The position numbers and the translations under genes were made by a program. Shown piece by piece: positions 1 through 8,501 of a stretch of DNA of 52,270 nt (the stretch's first letter is position 1; each line of letters begins with the position of its first letter). The stretch is taken from contig JAJPZM010000199.1 in the NCBI GenBank assembly GCA_021204335.1, positions 1 through 52,270 on the forward strand. Reading direction: 5' to 3'. The notes beneath the pieces are model-generated. The model saw only the letters and a list, made by a program, of their open reading frames with translations, was not told the DNA's origin and did no database searches. Source of the DNA: Parabacteroides sp. Lineage in GTDB: Bacteria > Bacteroidota > Bacteroidia > Bacteroidales > Tannerellaceae.

Positions 1-71
1 TCCGGACGGGACTCGAACCCGCGACCCCATGCGTGACAGGCATGTATTCTAACCAACTGAACTACCGAACC
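1..71 (-). tRNA. tRNA-Asp (GTC), 3' end cut by the window edge
   Basis: On the minus strand the sequence begins GGTTCGGTAGTTCAG and carries the anticodon loop CTGTCAC, giving anticodon GTC (Asp). The T arm GGGTTCGAGTCCC is present. The acceptor strand GGTTCGG would pair with CCGGACC; only CCGGA of the 3' side is inside the window, so about two bases plus the discriminator are missing. Confidence 0.95.
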
Positions 72-104
72 TCGTTTTATTATCAATCTCTCTCGATTGC
101 GGTG

Positions 105-134
105 CAAAGGTAAGTATTATTTTAATTCTGCAAT
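105..134 (-). promoter_or_regulatory. Bacteroides-type promoter of the tRNA-Asp gene
   Basis: Read on the minus strand there is an exact TAnnTTTG box, TACCTTTG (105-112), and 18 bp further upstream ATTG (131-134), one base off the TTTG -33 element. It lies about 34 bp before the tRNA. The rest of the gap up to the hisH promoter (about 135-320) holds nothing I can identify. Confidence 0.7.
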
Positions 135-326
135 ACTTCGCATGAAGAAAATGTACATTTTTTTGAATGGTATCTGATATGCAGGAGATTAAGATTGAAT
201 ATTTTTTATGCCGTTTTATGGGGGTGACGAAGTCCCCCGACGGATAAACAAGAACAGGTTTGTTACAATTCTGTATTGTTTGGCAACTTTTCATAAAGCA
301 TACAGTGATATGTTCTGATAATTTGT

Positions 327-334
327 TACTTTTG
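327..334 (+). promoter_or_regulatory. -7 box upstream of the his genes
   Basis: TACTTTTG matches TAnnTTTG exactly and lies 27 bp before the hisH start. No TTTG is found at the expected distance upstream, so the -33 element is weak or absent. Confidence 0.55.
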
Positions 335-361
335 CAGCTCAATATAAAACGGAATAAGAAA

Positions 362-952
362 ATGGACGTCGCCATTATTAAGTATAATGCCGGAAATATC
401 TACTCAGTAAGTTACGCACTGAAGCGATTGGGCGTAAGTCCTGTTATTACAGCAGGCCCCGAACTTTTATGTAAAGCAGATAAAGTGATCTTCCCGGGCG
501 TAGGGGAAGCACAGACCACAATGGCTTATCTGAAGGAACATAAACTGGATGCTGTTATTACGGATTTGAAGCAACCTGTATTGGGTATTTGCCTGGGGAT
601 GCAATTAATGTGCCGGCATTCTGAGGAAGGAGATGCAGAATGCTTGGGTATTTTTGATACGGAAGTAAAGCGGTTCATACCTCACCGTCGTGAGGACAAA
701 GTGCCCCACATGGGTTGGAACACGATTACTCAGGTTAAAGACGGTTTATTTACCGCACAATTGGAGAATAAATTTGTTTACTTCGTGCATAGTTATTATG
801 TACCCGTAAACGAATATACCGCAGCAACTACGAATTATATCCTTCCGTTCAGCGCTTCGCTGCACAAGGATAACTTCTATGCGACGCAGTTTCATCCGGA
901 AAAGAGCGGTTCCGTAGGTGAGGTGATTTTAAAGAACTTTTTAAAACTGTAA
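362..952 (+). CDS. hisH: Imidazole glycerol phosphate synthase, glutaminase subunit HisH
   Basis: HisH hydrolyses glutamine and channels ammonia to HisF for the fifth step of histidine synthesis. The 196-residue product has the class I amidotransferase triad: Cys77 in GICLGMQ, and His178 and Glu180 in FHPEK near the C-terminus. The frame is open further upstream to 260, but the ATG at 362 gives the usual HisH start (MDVAIIKYNAGN) and normal length, and the -7 box lies between the two positions. hisA follows after 6 bp, and hisF and hisIE after that, so these four are very probably one transcript. hisG, hisD, hisC and hisB are not in the window. Confidence 0.96.
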   Translation: MDVAIIKYNAGNIYSVSYALKRLGVSPVITAGPELLCKADKVIFPGVGEAQTTMAYLKEHKLDAVITDLKQPVLGICLGMQLMCRHSEEGDAECLGIFDTEVKRFIPHRREDKVPHMGWNTITQVKDGLFTAQLENKFVYFVHSYYVPVNEYTAATTNYILPFSASLHKDNFYATQFHPEKSGSVGEVILKNFLKL

Positions 953-958
953 AGAGTG

Positions 959-1678
959 ATGATCGAGCTTATTCCAGCCATAGATTTGATTGATGGCAAA
1001 TGTGTACGCCTTACGCAGGGCGATTACGATACGAAGAAAGTGTATAACGAAGATCCGCTGGAAGTGGCGAAGATGTTCGAAGCGCACGGAATCCGTCGTT
1101 TGCACGTGGTGGATCTGGACGGAGCGCGTCAGGGAAGGATCATTAACTACCGCGTGCTGGAAAGACTGGCTACACGCACTTCGCTGGTGATCGACTTCGG
1201 TGGCGGATTGAAACAGGAAGATGATTTGGAAATAGCTTTCGAAAGCGGTGCACAGATGGTGACCGGCGGCAGTATTGCCGTCAAGAACCCGGAAGTATTT
1301 ACTTCGTGGATAACCAAGTTCGGAAGCGACAAGATTATATTAGGCGCTGATGTAAAAGATAAAAAGATTGCGATCAGCGGATGGGAAGAAACAACAGATA
1401 AAGAACTGATCCCTTTTATCCGCGACTATTACGACAAAGGCATCACCAAGGTGATTTGTACGGATATCAGCCGGGATGGAATGTTGCAGGGGCCGGCTAT
1501 TGAATTGTATAAGGAAATACGGGAAGCATTACCTTTTATATATATCATAGCCAGTGGCGGTGTCAGTTCTGTTGAAGATATAGAAAAACTGGCAGAGGCG
1601 GAAATACCGGCGGTCATTTTCGGCAAAGCCATATACGAAGGTAAGATCGATTTGAAAGATCTGCTTCGTTTTACCTGA
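959..1678 (+). CDS. hisA: Phosphoribosylformimino-AICAR ribotide isomerase HisA
   Basis: HisA is a (beta/alpha)8 barrel that isomerises ProFAR to PRFAR, the substrate of HisF/HisH. The product is 239 residues. It has the N-terminal catalytic Asp in [16 protein letters not shown], the second-half motif CTDISRDGM, and phosphate-binding glycines in FGGGLK and ASGGVSS. I chose the ATG at 959, which gives the family start [13 protein letters not shown] at 956 in the same frame would add one residue. Confidence 0.96.
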   Translation: MIELIPAIDLIDGKCVRLTQGDYDTKKVYNEDPLEVAKMFEAHGIRRLHVVDLDGARQGRIINYRVLERLATRTSLVIDFGGGLKQEDDLEIAFESGAQMVTGGSIAVKNPEVFTSWITKFGSDKIILGADVKDKKIAISGWEETTDKELIPFIRDYYDKGITKVICTDISRDGMLQGPAIELYKEIREALPFIYIIASGGVSSVEDIEKLAEAEIPAVIFGKAIYEGKIDLKDLLRFT

Positions 1679-1701
1679 AATAGAAGGAGAAAGGAAAAGT
1701 T

Positions 1702-2457
1702 ATGCTGGCCAAAAGAATAGTACCCTGTCTGGATATCAAAGATGGAAAAACAGTAAAAGGAATTAACTTTGTGAACTTCCGCGACGCAGGAGATCCTGTC
1801 GAGCTGGGGGCACAATATAGTCGGGAGGGTGCCGACGAACTTGTTTATTTAGATATAACTGCTTCGCACGAAGGACGTAAGACGTTTACCGAATTGGTGA
1901 AGAAAGTGGCAGCCAATATCAGTATCCCGTTTACCGTTGGGGGCGGAATAAATGAATTGCAGGATGTCGACCGTTTGTTGAGTGCCGGTGCCGATAAGGT
2001 ATCTATCAACTCGGCAGCTTTGCGGAATCCGCAGCTGATCGATGAGATAGCAAAGAATTTCGGAAACCAGGTGTGCGTGGTAGCCATAGATGCCAACTAC
2101 GAGAATGGCGACTGGCTGTGTTATCTGAACGGCGGACGTGTCCCGACGGAGAAGCATCTTTTCCAGTGGGCTGCCGAAGCGGAGAGCCGGGGAACCGGAG
2201 AAATCCTGTTCACTAGCATGACGCACGACGGAGTGAAAGACGGATATGCCAATGAAGCCTTGCGCACGTTGGCAGAGAAGCTGCATATCCCTGTCATCGC
2301 ATCCGGTGGCGCCGGCAAGATGGAGCATTTTCGCGATACGTTTGCAGAAGGGAAGGTGGATGCCGTATTGGCAGCCAGCGTATTCCACTTCGGTGAGATC
2401 GGCATCTCCGATTTGAAACAGTATCTGCATCAGGAAGGAATCAATGTAAGAATATAA
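1702..2457 (+). CDS. hisF: Imidazole glycerol phosphate synthase, cyclase subunit HisF
   Basis: HisF converts PRFAR and ammonia from HisH into imidazole glycerol phosphate and AICAR. The product is 251 residues, the usual length. It begins [16 protein letters not shown] with the catalytic Asp11. The second catalytic Asp is in VVAIDAN, and phosphate-binding segments are seen in FTVGGGI and ASGGAGK. It lies 23 bp after hisA and 13 bp before hisIE, consistent with one operon. Confidence 0.97.
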   Translation: MLAKRIVPCLDIKDGKTVKGINFVNFRDAGDPVELGAQYSREGADELVYLDITASHEGRKTFTELVKKVAANISIPFTVGGGINELQDVDRLLSAGADKVSINSAALRNPQLIDEIAKNFGNQVCVVAIDANYENGDWLCYLNGGRVPTEKHLFQWAAEAESRGTGEILFTSMTHDGVKDGYANEALRTLAEKLHIPVIASGGAGKMEHFRDTFAEGKVDAVLAASVFHFGEIGISDLKQYLHQEGINVRI

Positions 2458-2470
2458 TTACAAGAATAAG

Positions 2471-3067
2471 ATGAAATTAGATTTTGAAAAAATGGGCGGA
2501 CTTATCCCGGCAATCGTGCAGGATAATAATACCAACAAAGTATTGATGTTGGGCTTTATGAATGAAGAAGCCTATGAAGAAACAAAAGAAACCGGTAAGG
2601 TGACCTTCTTCAGCCGTACGAAGAACCGTTTGTGGATGAAGGGTGAAACAAGCGGCAGTATCCTGCAGGTAGTAAGTATCATGGTCGATTGCGATAACGA
2701 TACGATCCTTATCAAAGCCAATCCGACCGGACCGGTTTGCCATACGGGAGCCGATACCTGTTTTGGAGAAAAGAATGTGGAAGATCTCATGTTCCTGAAA
2801 TATCTCCAGAACTTTATCGAGCAGCGCCGTCAGGAGATGCCGGAAGGCTCTTACACGACTTCCCTGTTCCAGAAAGGCGTGAACCGCATGGCTCAGAAAG
2901 TGGGAGAGGAAGTAGTCGAAACAGTGATCGAAGCGACCAACGGAACAGAAGACGGCTTTATTTATGAAGCATCCGATCTGATCTATCACTTAATCGTATT
3001 ACTAACCAGCAAGGGGCTCCGTCTGGAAGACCTGGCACGTGAATTGAAAAAAAGACATAAAGGATAA
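2471..3067 (+). CDS. hisI: Bifunctional phosphoribosyl-AMP cyclohydrolase / phosphoribosyl-ATP pyrophosphatase HisIE
   Basis: This fusion carries out steps two and three of histidine synthesis. The first ~105 residues are HisI, with the metal-binding region MVDCDNDT and the Cys motif PVCHTGADTCF. The rest is HisE, an all-alpha pyrophosphatase with the acidic motif KVGEEVVETVIEA and EASDLIYHL. The 198-residue length is normal for the fused form. The FtsE-like gene starts 5 bp downstream. Confidence 0.96.
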   Translation: MKLDFEKMGGLIPAIVQDNNTNKVLMLGFMNEEAYEETKETGKVTFFSRTKNRLWMKGETSGSILQVVSIMVDCDNDTILIKANPTGPVCHTGADTCFGEKNVEDLMFLKYLQNFIEQRRQEMPEGSYTTSLFQKGVNRMAQKVGEEVVETVIEATNGTEDGFIYEASDLIYHLIVLLTSKGLRLEDLARELKKRHKG

Positions 3068-3072
3068 TAGCT

Positions 3073-3750
3073 ATGGAAGATACGATGCTGCTCAGAATGG
3101 AAGATGTAGAGATCTGCCGGGATGAAAATGTCATATTGCATAATGCCTCTTTTACGCTTCGTAACGGAGAGTTTGTCTATGTCATTGGAAAAGTCGGCTC
3201 CGGAAAGAGCAGTCTGTTGAAATCTTTGTATTGCGAAATCCCCATCGGCCGGGGCGAAGCCTGGCTGCTGGATTACAATCTCTGTAAGATGAAACGCAAA
3301 GATATACCTTATCTTCGCCGGAAACTTGGGATTGTCTTCCAGGATTTCCAGTTGCTAACCGACCGTTCGGTCATCAAGAACCTGGAGTTCGTCTTGCGGG
3401 CTACCGGGTGGAAGAAGAGGAGCGAGATAAAGGCACGCATCGACGATGTGCTTCATCAGGTGGGGATGCAGGATAAAGGATACAAGATGCCGCACGAGCT
3501 GTCGGGCGGCGAACAGCAGCGTATCGTTATAGCCAGGGCGCTCCTGAACGACCCGAAACTGATTTTAGCCGACGAACCGACCGGCAATTTGGACCCGGAA
3601 ACCAGCGGGCAGATCGTGCAGCTGCTGCATGACATCTGCCAGAAAGGTACGGCCGTGATAATGACCACACATAACTATACATTGGTGCATAATTACCCTG
3701 CCCGTATTGTTAAATGTGAGAATGCTTGTCTGAGTGATGTCGGTGAATAA
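3073..3750 (+). CDS. FtsE-like ABC transporter ATP-binding protein
   Basis: A 225-residue ABC ATPase of the FtsE/LolD/MacB type. Walker A is GKVGSGKS at residues 39-46, followed by a Q-loop (VFQDFQLL), the signature LSGGEQQR, Walker B LILADEP, the D-loop GNLDPE and switch His in MTTHNY. The motif YLRRKLGIVFQDFQLL is typical of FtsE, which works with FtsX in division-site peptidoglycan hydrolase control. No FtsX-like permease is adjacent, so the partner must be elsewhere and the FtsE assignment is by sequence feel only. It starts 5 bp after hisIE and is probably cotranscribed with the his genes. A start at the ATG at 3085 is also possible. Confidence 0.85.
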   Translation: MEDTMLLRMEDVEICRDENVILHNASFTLRNGEFVYVIGKVGSGKSSLLKSLYCEIPIGRGEAWLLDYNLCKMKRKDIPYLRRKLGIVFQDFQLLTDRSVIKNLEFVLRATGWKKRSEIKARIDDVLHQVGMQDKGYKMPHELSGGEQQRIVIARALLNDPKLILADEPTGNLDPETSGQIVQLLHDICQKGTAVIMTTHNYTLVHNYPARIVKCENACLSDVGE

Positions 3751-3759
3751 TTTTTTATG

Positions 3760-3767
3760 TAATTTTG
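3760..3767 (+). promoter_or_regulatory. -7 box before the aspartokinase gene
   Basis: TAATTTTG matches TAnnTTTG and lies 48 bp before the aspartokinase start, in the 65-bp gap after the FtsE-like gene. No clear TTTG lies at the -33 distance. Confidence 0.45.
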
Positions 3768-3815
3768 CACACGCAAAAAAGCAAGGAACAAGTAATTTAA
3801 TTATAGGAAAAGAAA

Positions 3816-5132
3816 ATGAAAGTTTTAAAGTTTGGCGGTACTTCTGTGGGATCTGCACAGAGAATGAAAGATGTAGCAAAGTTGATTTGCTCGGGCGACC
3901 GTAACATTGTGGTCTTGTCTGCCATGTCAGGTACAACCAACTCGTTGGTTGAAATATCCGACTACCTGTACAAGAAAAACCCGGATGGTGCAAATGAAAT
4001 CATCAATAAGCTTGCACAGAAATACTACGGGCATATCGAAGAACTCTACAGCACCGACGAATATAAACAGAAGGCTAAAGAACTTGTAAAATCTCATTTT
4101 GACTATATCCGTACTTTTACAAAAGACCTGTTCACGTTGTTTGAGGAAAAGGTGGTACTGGCACAGGGCGAGTTGATCTCGACCGGTATGATGAACCTCT
4201 ATCTGAATGAAACAGGCGTCAACTCAGTCTTGCTCCTTGCATTGGAATATATGCGTACGGACAAGAATGCGGAACCCGATCCTGTTTATATTAAGGAACG
4301 TCTGACCAAATTGCTGGACGAGCATACAGATGCATCCTTGTATATCACGCAGGGATATATCTGCCGCAATGCATACGGCGAAATCGATAACCTGCAACGT
4401 GGCGGTAGCGATTATAGCGCTTCCCTGATCGGTGCGGCTGTCAATGCCGAGGAAATCCAGATATGGACGGACATAGACGGTATGCACAACAACGACCCGC
4501 GTGTGGTTGACAAGACATCGCCTGTCCGTAACCTGCATTTTGAGGAAGCGGCTGAACTGGCTTATTTCGGAGCCAAGATCCTGCACCCGACTTGTATCCT
4601 GCCTGCCAAGTTGAACAATATACCTGTCCGCCTGCTCAACACTATGCAGCCAGAAGCTCCGGGTACGTTGATCTCCAACAATACGGAAAAAGGAAAGATC
4701 AAGGCTGTTGCGGCAAAAGACAATATTATCTCCATCAAGATCAAGAGCGGCCGTATGCTGCTGGCTACCGGCTTCCTGCGTAAGGTATTCGAGATCTTTG
4801 AAAACTACCAGACTCCGATCGATATGGTTACTACCTCTGAAGTGGGCGTATCGGTAACGATCGACAACCGCAAACATCTGGAAGAAATTGTGGACGATCT
4901 GAAGAAATACGGAACGGTAACCGTGGATGAAGACATGGTGATCGTCTGTGTGGTGGGCGACCTGGAATGGGACAACGTCGGCTTCGAAGCCCGCATCGTG
5001 CAGGCAATGAAAGATGTGCCGGTTCGTATGATCTCCTACGGAGGTAGCAATTACAACGTCTCGCTGCTGGTGAAAGCGTCGGACAAGAAGAAAGCGCTGC
5101 AAGCGTTAAGCGATCATTTATTCAACAACTAA
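3816..5132 (+). CDS. lysC: Aspartate kinase (monofunctional)
   Basis: Phosphorylates aspartate, the first step towards lysine, threonine and methionine. The 438-residue product starts with the kinase motif KFGGTSVGSA and contains GGSDYSASL and WTDIDGMHNNDPR of the amino-acid kinase fold. After about residue 290 it has the paired ACT region (IISIKIKSGRML, MVTTSEVGVSVTID) that mediates feedback inhibition. There is no homoserine dehydrogenase domain. A terminator follows, then lysA 61 bp downstream, which supports a role in diaminopimelate and lysine synthesis. The symbol is given by that context; the effector amino acid cannot be read from sequence. Confidence 0.93.
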   Translation: MKVLKFGGTSVGSAQRMKDVAKLICSGDRNIVVLSAMSGTTNSLVEISDYLYKKNPDGANEIINKLAQKYYGHIEELYSTDEYKQKAKELVKSHFDYIRTFTKDLFTLFEEKVVLAQGELISTGMMNLYLNETGVNSVLLLALEYMRTDKNAEPDPVYIKERLTKLLDEHTDASLYITQGYICRNAYGEIDNLQRGGSDYSASLIGAAVNAEEIQIWTDIDGMHNNDPRVVDKTSPVRNLHFEEAAELAYFGAKILHPTCILPAKLNNIPVRLLNTMQPEAPGTLISNNTEKGKIKAVAAKDNIISIKIKSGRMLLATGFLRKVFEIFENYQTPIDMVTTSEVGVSVTIDNRKHLEEIVDDLKKYGTVTVDEDMVIVCVVGDLEWDNVGFEARIVQAMKDVPVRMISYGGSNYNVSLLVKASDKKKALQALSDHLFNN

Positions 5133-5140
5133 ATAATTCG

Positions 5141-5170
5141 AGGGCAGCCTGTTTCAGACTGCCCTTCTTT
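5141..5170 (+). terminator. Rho-independent terminator after aspartokinase
   Basis: A 7-bp perfect stem, AGGGCAG (5141-5147) and CTGCCCT (5159-5165), with an 11-nt loop, followed by TCTTTAATTT. It sits 9 bp after the aspartokinase stop. Confidence 0.8.
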
Positions 5171-5192
5171 AATTTATATAATATATAATAAT

Positions 5193-6350
5193 ATGCTCAA
5201 AGGAACATTCCCGATAGATAAACTGAAGGCACTTCCTACGCCTTTTTATTATTATGATGTAAAGTTATTGCAAGATACCCTGGATATGGTAAAAAACAAA
5301 GCCGGCAAGTACGACTATCATGTACATTATGCCGTAAAGGCGAATGCCAACCCGCGTATCCTTTCTATCATTGCTGAAAACGGACTGGGTGCCGATTGCG
5401 TAAGCGGCGGTGAAGTGCAGGCTGCCTTGGATGCAGGTTTCCCGGCTGATAAAGTTGTCTTTGCCGGTGTGGGTAAAGCCGACTGGGAGATCAACCTGGG
5501 ATTGGATAACGATATTTTCTGCTTCAACGTCGAATCGGCAGTCGAGCTGGAAATCATCAACGAACTGGCTGCGGCAAAGAATAAAGTCGCTTCCGTCGCC
5601 CTTCGTATCAATCCGGAGGTAGATGCCCATACACATGCCAAGATTGCAACCGGCATGAAGGAAAACAAATTCGGTATAAATCTGAGCCAGCTCGGACAGG
5701 TCTTGGATAACCTGGCCACATTGAAGCATGTGAAACTGATCGGTATCCATTTCCATATCGGTTCGCAGATTACAGATATGTCGGCTTTCCGTAACCTGGT
5801 GATTCGTGCGAATGAAATACAGGAAGACCTGGAAGCCCGCGGTATCCTGGTAGAAAACCTGAACTTCGGCGGCGGTCTGGGCATCGACTATTATCATCCC
5901 AACCATTTACCGATCCCTGCTTTCGACAACTATTTCGCTGTGTTCAACAAGCTGCTGAAGGTTCGCCCTGGGCAGCAGGTTCATTTCGAGCCGGGACGTT
6001 CGGTCGTTGCCCAATGCGGTACATTGATCTCTAAAGTATTGTATGTAAAGATCGGTGAGACGAAGAATTTCGCTATTCTCGATGCCGGCTTTACCGAGCT
6101 GATCCGTCCGGCCATGTATGATGCTTACCACCGGATTGAAAATATTTCGAGCGACGAAAGTGTTGAGCTGTATGATGTTGTAGGCCCTATCTGCGAATCG
6201 TCGGATGTGTTCGGCAAAGACGTGGAATTGAACAAGGCACATCGTGGCGACCTGATTGCTCTGCGCTCCGCAGGAGCTTACGGCGAAGTGATGGCATCGC
6301 AGTATAACTGCCGCCGTCTGCCGAAAGCCTACTATTCGGATACGATTTAA
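5193..6350 (+). CDS. lysA: Diaminopimelate decarboxylase
   Basis: PLP enzyme that decarboxylates meso-diaminopimelate to lysine, the last step of the pathway. The 385-residue product shows the PLP-binding lysine (Lys49) in YAVKANANP, the motif GIHFHIGSQ, the glycine loop NFGGGLGIDY, EPGRSVVA, and the substrate-loop motif GPICESSDVFG of decarboxylases acting on diaminopimelate. It follows aspartokinase in the same direction after the terminator. The intervening gap is AT-rich with no clear promoter box. Confidence 0.95.
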   Translation: MLKGTFPIDKLKALPTPFYYYDVKLLQDTLDMVKNKAGKYDYHVHYAVKANANPRILSIIAENGLGADCVSGGEVQAALDAGFPADKVVFAGVGKADWEINLGLDNDIFCFNVESAVELEIINELAAAKNKVASVALRINPEVDAHTHAKIATGMKENKFGINLSQLGQVLDNLATLKHVKLIGIHFHIGSQITDMSAFRNLVIRANEIQEDLEARGILVENLNFGGGLGIDYYHPNHLPIPAFDNYFAVFNKLLKVRPGQQVHFEPGRSVVAQCGTLISKVLYVKIGETKNFAILDAGFTELIRPAMYDAYHRIENISSDESVELYDVVGPICESSDVFGKDVELNKAHRGDLIALRSAGAYGEVMASQYNCRRLPKAYYSDTI

Positions 6351-6381
6351 AAATCATACTTTTACATAGTAGTGTAAACTA

Positions 6382-6420
6382 CCTTAGCACTACTGTGTTA
6401 GTATCCTTAGCACAGTAGTG
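6382..6420. repeat. Short direct and inverted repeats after lysA
   Basis: CCTTAGCAC occurs at 6382-6390 and 6405-6413. CACTACTGTG (6388-6397) is a perfect inverted repeat of CACAGTAGTG (6411-6420). A further TAGTAGTG lies at 6367-6374. Another small hairpin, GTTCCG-TC-CGGAAC, follows near 6447-6460. Confidence 0.6.
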
Positions 6421-6473
6421 TGACACCTGCTGACACTGCTGTCCTGGTTCCGTCCGGAACAAGGATGAGAGAG

Positions 6474-6510
6474 CCGGGTTTCTTTGTTTTTGCAAAGGAT
6501 CCCGGTTTTC
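6474..6510 (+). terminator. Probable terminator of lysA
   Basis: CCGGGTTTCTTTG (start 6474) pairs with CAAAGGATCCCGG (6493-6505) with two or three mismatched or wobble positions, followed by TTTTC. It precedes the next promoter, so it separates lysA from the lipoprotein gene. Confidence 0.65.
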
Positions 6511-6513
6511 TTA

Positions 6514-6544
6514 TTTGTGTTGTATACTTTTTTTATTACCTTTG
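6514..6544 (+). promoter_or_regulatory. Consensus Bacteroides promoter
   Basis: TTTG at 6514-6517, a 19-bp spacer, then TACCTTTG at 6537-6544: a full match to the Bacteroides vegetative promoter. It lies 59 bp before the lipoprotein gene and probably serves it and the Yip1 and smpB genes downstream. Confidence 0.8.
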
Positions 6545-6603
6545 TACGATCCATATATGTGTGGAGTCATTAAGGCATAAATGATTAACGGAAGAAATGT
6601 GAG

Positions 6604-7374
6604 ATGAGAAAAAGAGAATTATATTGGATATTCGCGGTTTGTGTGCTGATGCTGTCGTCGTGTTTGGGTGATACCAATACCCGTATCACAGTCGGGTTGC
6701 AGGAAGCCGTTTATCAGATCAATCCGGCGAGAGGGTTTGTTCTGAAAGACGGGCGGTTGATTTATTCGTCACAAATAAATTCAGTCAATGCAGATCATGG
6801 CGATTGCTTTTTGGTGGAGTATTCTTTCGATACCTCAAATCCGGAGCTTCAAGCTTCGGACAGCCTGGAAGTCGAATTGCTTGGACAACCTGTCCCAATC
6901 CCATTATGGCCTTTGGATCAGGCAACCCTGGTTGATACTATACTGACAGACGAACAGTATATTTCTACCATACGGACACGTACGCCTTATATCAAGGGAT
7001 GTCTTTTCCTGTGGACTGAAATGAAGGAGCCGGAGAGCCAGGTGGATAGTTTGGTAATGAGTTATGATCCGGATGAATTATATACGGAAGCTGAAGGTAT
7101 CCGCCAGTACAATCTGTATTTGCGTGCCGTCAGGAAATCGGTGGAAGAAAACGATACGATCCCTGTGACGATGGTTCATACAGATGCTTTCGTGATAGAG
7201 GACTTCTTCAATAAGGCGCTGGAGATAGAGAATACACATAATTCGGAAGAACTGAATATCGCTGTTAATTATGCTTCCGGGCATAATAAGGATACGACAG
7301 CCGTCAATTGGTCGAGATCGTCTCTGATCAAATTTAAGTTGAACACGACATCCGGAAAATGGGAACTGGATTAG
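6604..7374 (+). CDS. Lipoprotein of unknown function
   Basis: A 256-residue product with a lipoprotein signal: charged start (MRKRELYW), hydrophobic stretch and lipobox LSSC with Cys20. After the Cys comes LGDTNTR, lacking a strongly acidic export signal directly behind the cysteine, so its membrane face is open. I do not recognise a catalytic domain; the rest is mixed beta-rich sequence with an acidic middle. NigD-like Bacteroidales lipoproteins have similar size and start, but I see no firm match. It stands alone behind its own promoter and 42 bp before the Yip1-family gene. Confidence 0.75.
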   Translation: MRKRELYWIFAVCVLMLSSCLGDTNTRITVGLQEAVYQINPARGFVLKDGRLIYSSQINSVNADHGDCFLVEYSFDTSNPELQASDSLEVELLGQPVPIPLWPLDQATLVDTILTDEQYISTIRTRTPYIKGCLFLWTEMKEPESQVDSLVMSYDPDELYTEAEGIRQYNLYLRAVRKSVEENDTIPVTMVHTDAFVIEDFFNKALEIENTHNSEELNIAVNYASGHNKDTTAVNWSRSSLIKFKLNTTSGKWELD

Positions 7375-7416
7375 GAGATAGAATAGGGAGATAGGTAAAT
7401 AAAAGGAAAGGGAGAG

Positions 7417-7983
7417 ATGTATAAGGACATATTAAAATGGGTAATAGCCATTATCTCACAGCCGGGGAAGGCGTGGGAGATGCTGACGAGAAAAGAGGAG
7501 AAGGGCGACGAGTTCTTGTCGCGATTCGTATATCTGTTGATCGGACTGGTTACGGTGGCTGCTTTTCTGGGTGTATTGTTTACAAGGAAAGAGTTCGACA
7601 TCGAGCTGGCGCTGAAATCGTCGATTAAGACATTGATATCTTCGTTCGGTGGTTTCTACCTGAGTGCTTATATCCTGAATGAAGCCTGGGTGGGATGGTT
7701 CAAACGGGAGAAAGACATGAAGCTGTGCCAGCGTTTTGTCGGTTATTCTTCTTCGTTGATGTTTGCGTTGAATATCGTGTTGATGTTGCTGCCGGAGTTT
7801 TTCTTCCTGCGCATATTCATACTTTATACGTTTTATATTGTTTGGGAAGGGGCCGGCCCCTACATGCAGGTGGAAGAGAAGGAACGCCTAAAATTTGCCG
7901 GCATAACGACCGTTATTATTTTACTGACGCCGGCTGTCATCGAGTTCCTGCTTTTTATGCTGATGCCGGGCTTGCGTTATTGA
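7417..7983 (+). CDS. Yip1-family integral membrane protein
   Basis: A 188-residue protein with about five hydrophobic segments: around residues 38-56, 70-88, 108-125, 127-142 and 163-183. The N-terminus has the Yip1-like segment IISQPGKAWEML, which in this family precedes the first membrane helix. No catalytic residues are evident and the bacterial role of the family is unknown. It is followed by smpB 13 bp later and may share its transcript. Confidence 0.75.
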   Translation: MYKDILKWVIAIISQPGKAWEMLTRKEEKGDEFLSRFVYLLIGLVTVAAFLGVLFTRKEFDIELALKSSIKTLISSFGGFYLSAYILNEAWVGWFKREKDMKLCQRFVGYSSSLMFALNIVLMLLPEFFFLRIFILYTFYIVWEGAGPYMQVEEKERLKFAGITTVIILLTPAVIEFLLFMLMPGLRY

Positions 7984-7996
7984 CAGATAGAAAAAG

Positions 7997-8458
7997 ATGA
8001 AAGAAAAGATTAGTAATAACATACAGATAAAGAACAAACGGGCAACATTTGATTATGAATTGCTCGATACATTTACCGCCGGGATCGTGCTGACCGGGAC
8101 GGAGATCAAATCGATCCGTCTGGGAAAAGCCAGCCTGGTAGATACTTTTTGTATTATGGAGAAAGGCGAACTGTGGGTGAAGAACATGTATATCGCCGAA
8201 TACTTCTATGGTACCTACAATAACCATGTCGCACGTCGCGACCGCAAACTGCTGCTTACCAAAAAGGAATTGCGCAAGATAGACGGCGCCGCCCGCAACA
8301 GTGGTTTTACCATTGTTCCGACCCGCATGTTTATCAACGAAAAAGGGCTGGCAAAAGTGGTGGTAGCCATTGCCAAAGGTAAGAAGGAATACGACAAACG
8401 CGATTCCATCAAAGCCCGCGACGATAAGCGCGAGATGGACAGAGCTTTTAAGCGGTAG
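7997..8458 (+). CDS. smpB: SsrA-binding protein SmpB
   Basis: SmpB binds tmRNA and brings it to stalled ribosomes for trans-translation. The 153-residue product begins with [15 protein letters not shown] and has the OB-fold motifs [15 protein letters not shown] and [14 protein letters not shown]. The C-terminal basic tail ([11 protein letters not shown]) reads the empty mRNA channel in known SmpB. The length is normal. The tmRNA gene itself is not in this window. Confidence 0.96.
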   Translation: MKEKISNNIQIKNKRATFDYELLDTFTAGIVLTGTEIKSIRLGKASLVDTFCIMEKGELWVKNMYIAEYFYGTYNNHVARRDRKLLLTKKELRKIDGAARNSGFTIVPTRMFINEKGLAKVVVAIAKGKKEYDKRDSIKARDDKREMDRAFKR

Positions 8459-8501
8459 GAGATACTCGTGCCGCTTTCTTTCACACAGAATAAACATATC
8501 T

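Noticed and set aside
260..361. Longer N-terminus for HisH
   Set aside because: It would start upstream of the -7 box and is unlike the family start; length with ATG 362 is normal.
6364..6440. CRISPR array
   Set aside because: The repeats are only about 9-10 bp, few and in mixed orientation, without equal spacers or cas genes.
8459..8501. Cobalamin riboswitch before metH
   Set aside because: The 43-bp gap is far too short and no B12-box-like sequence is seen.
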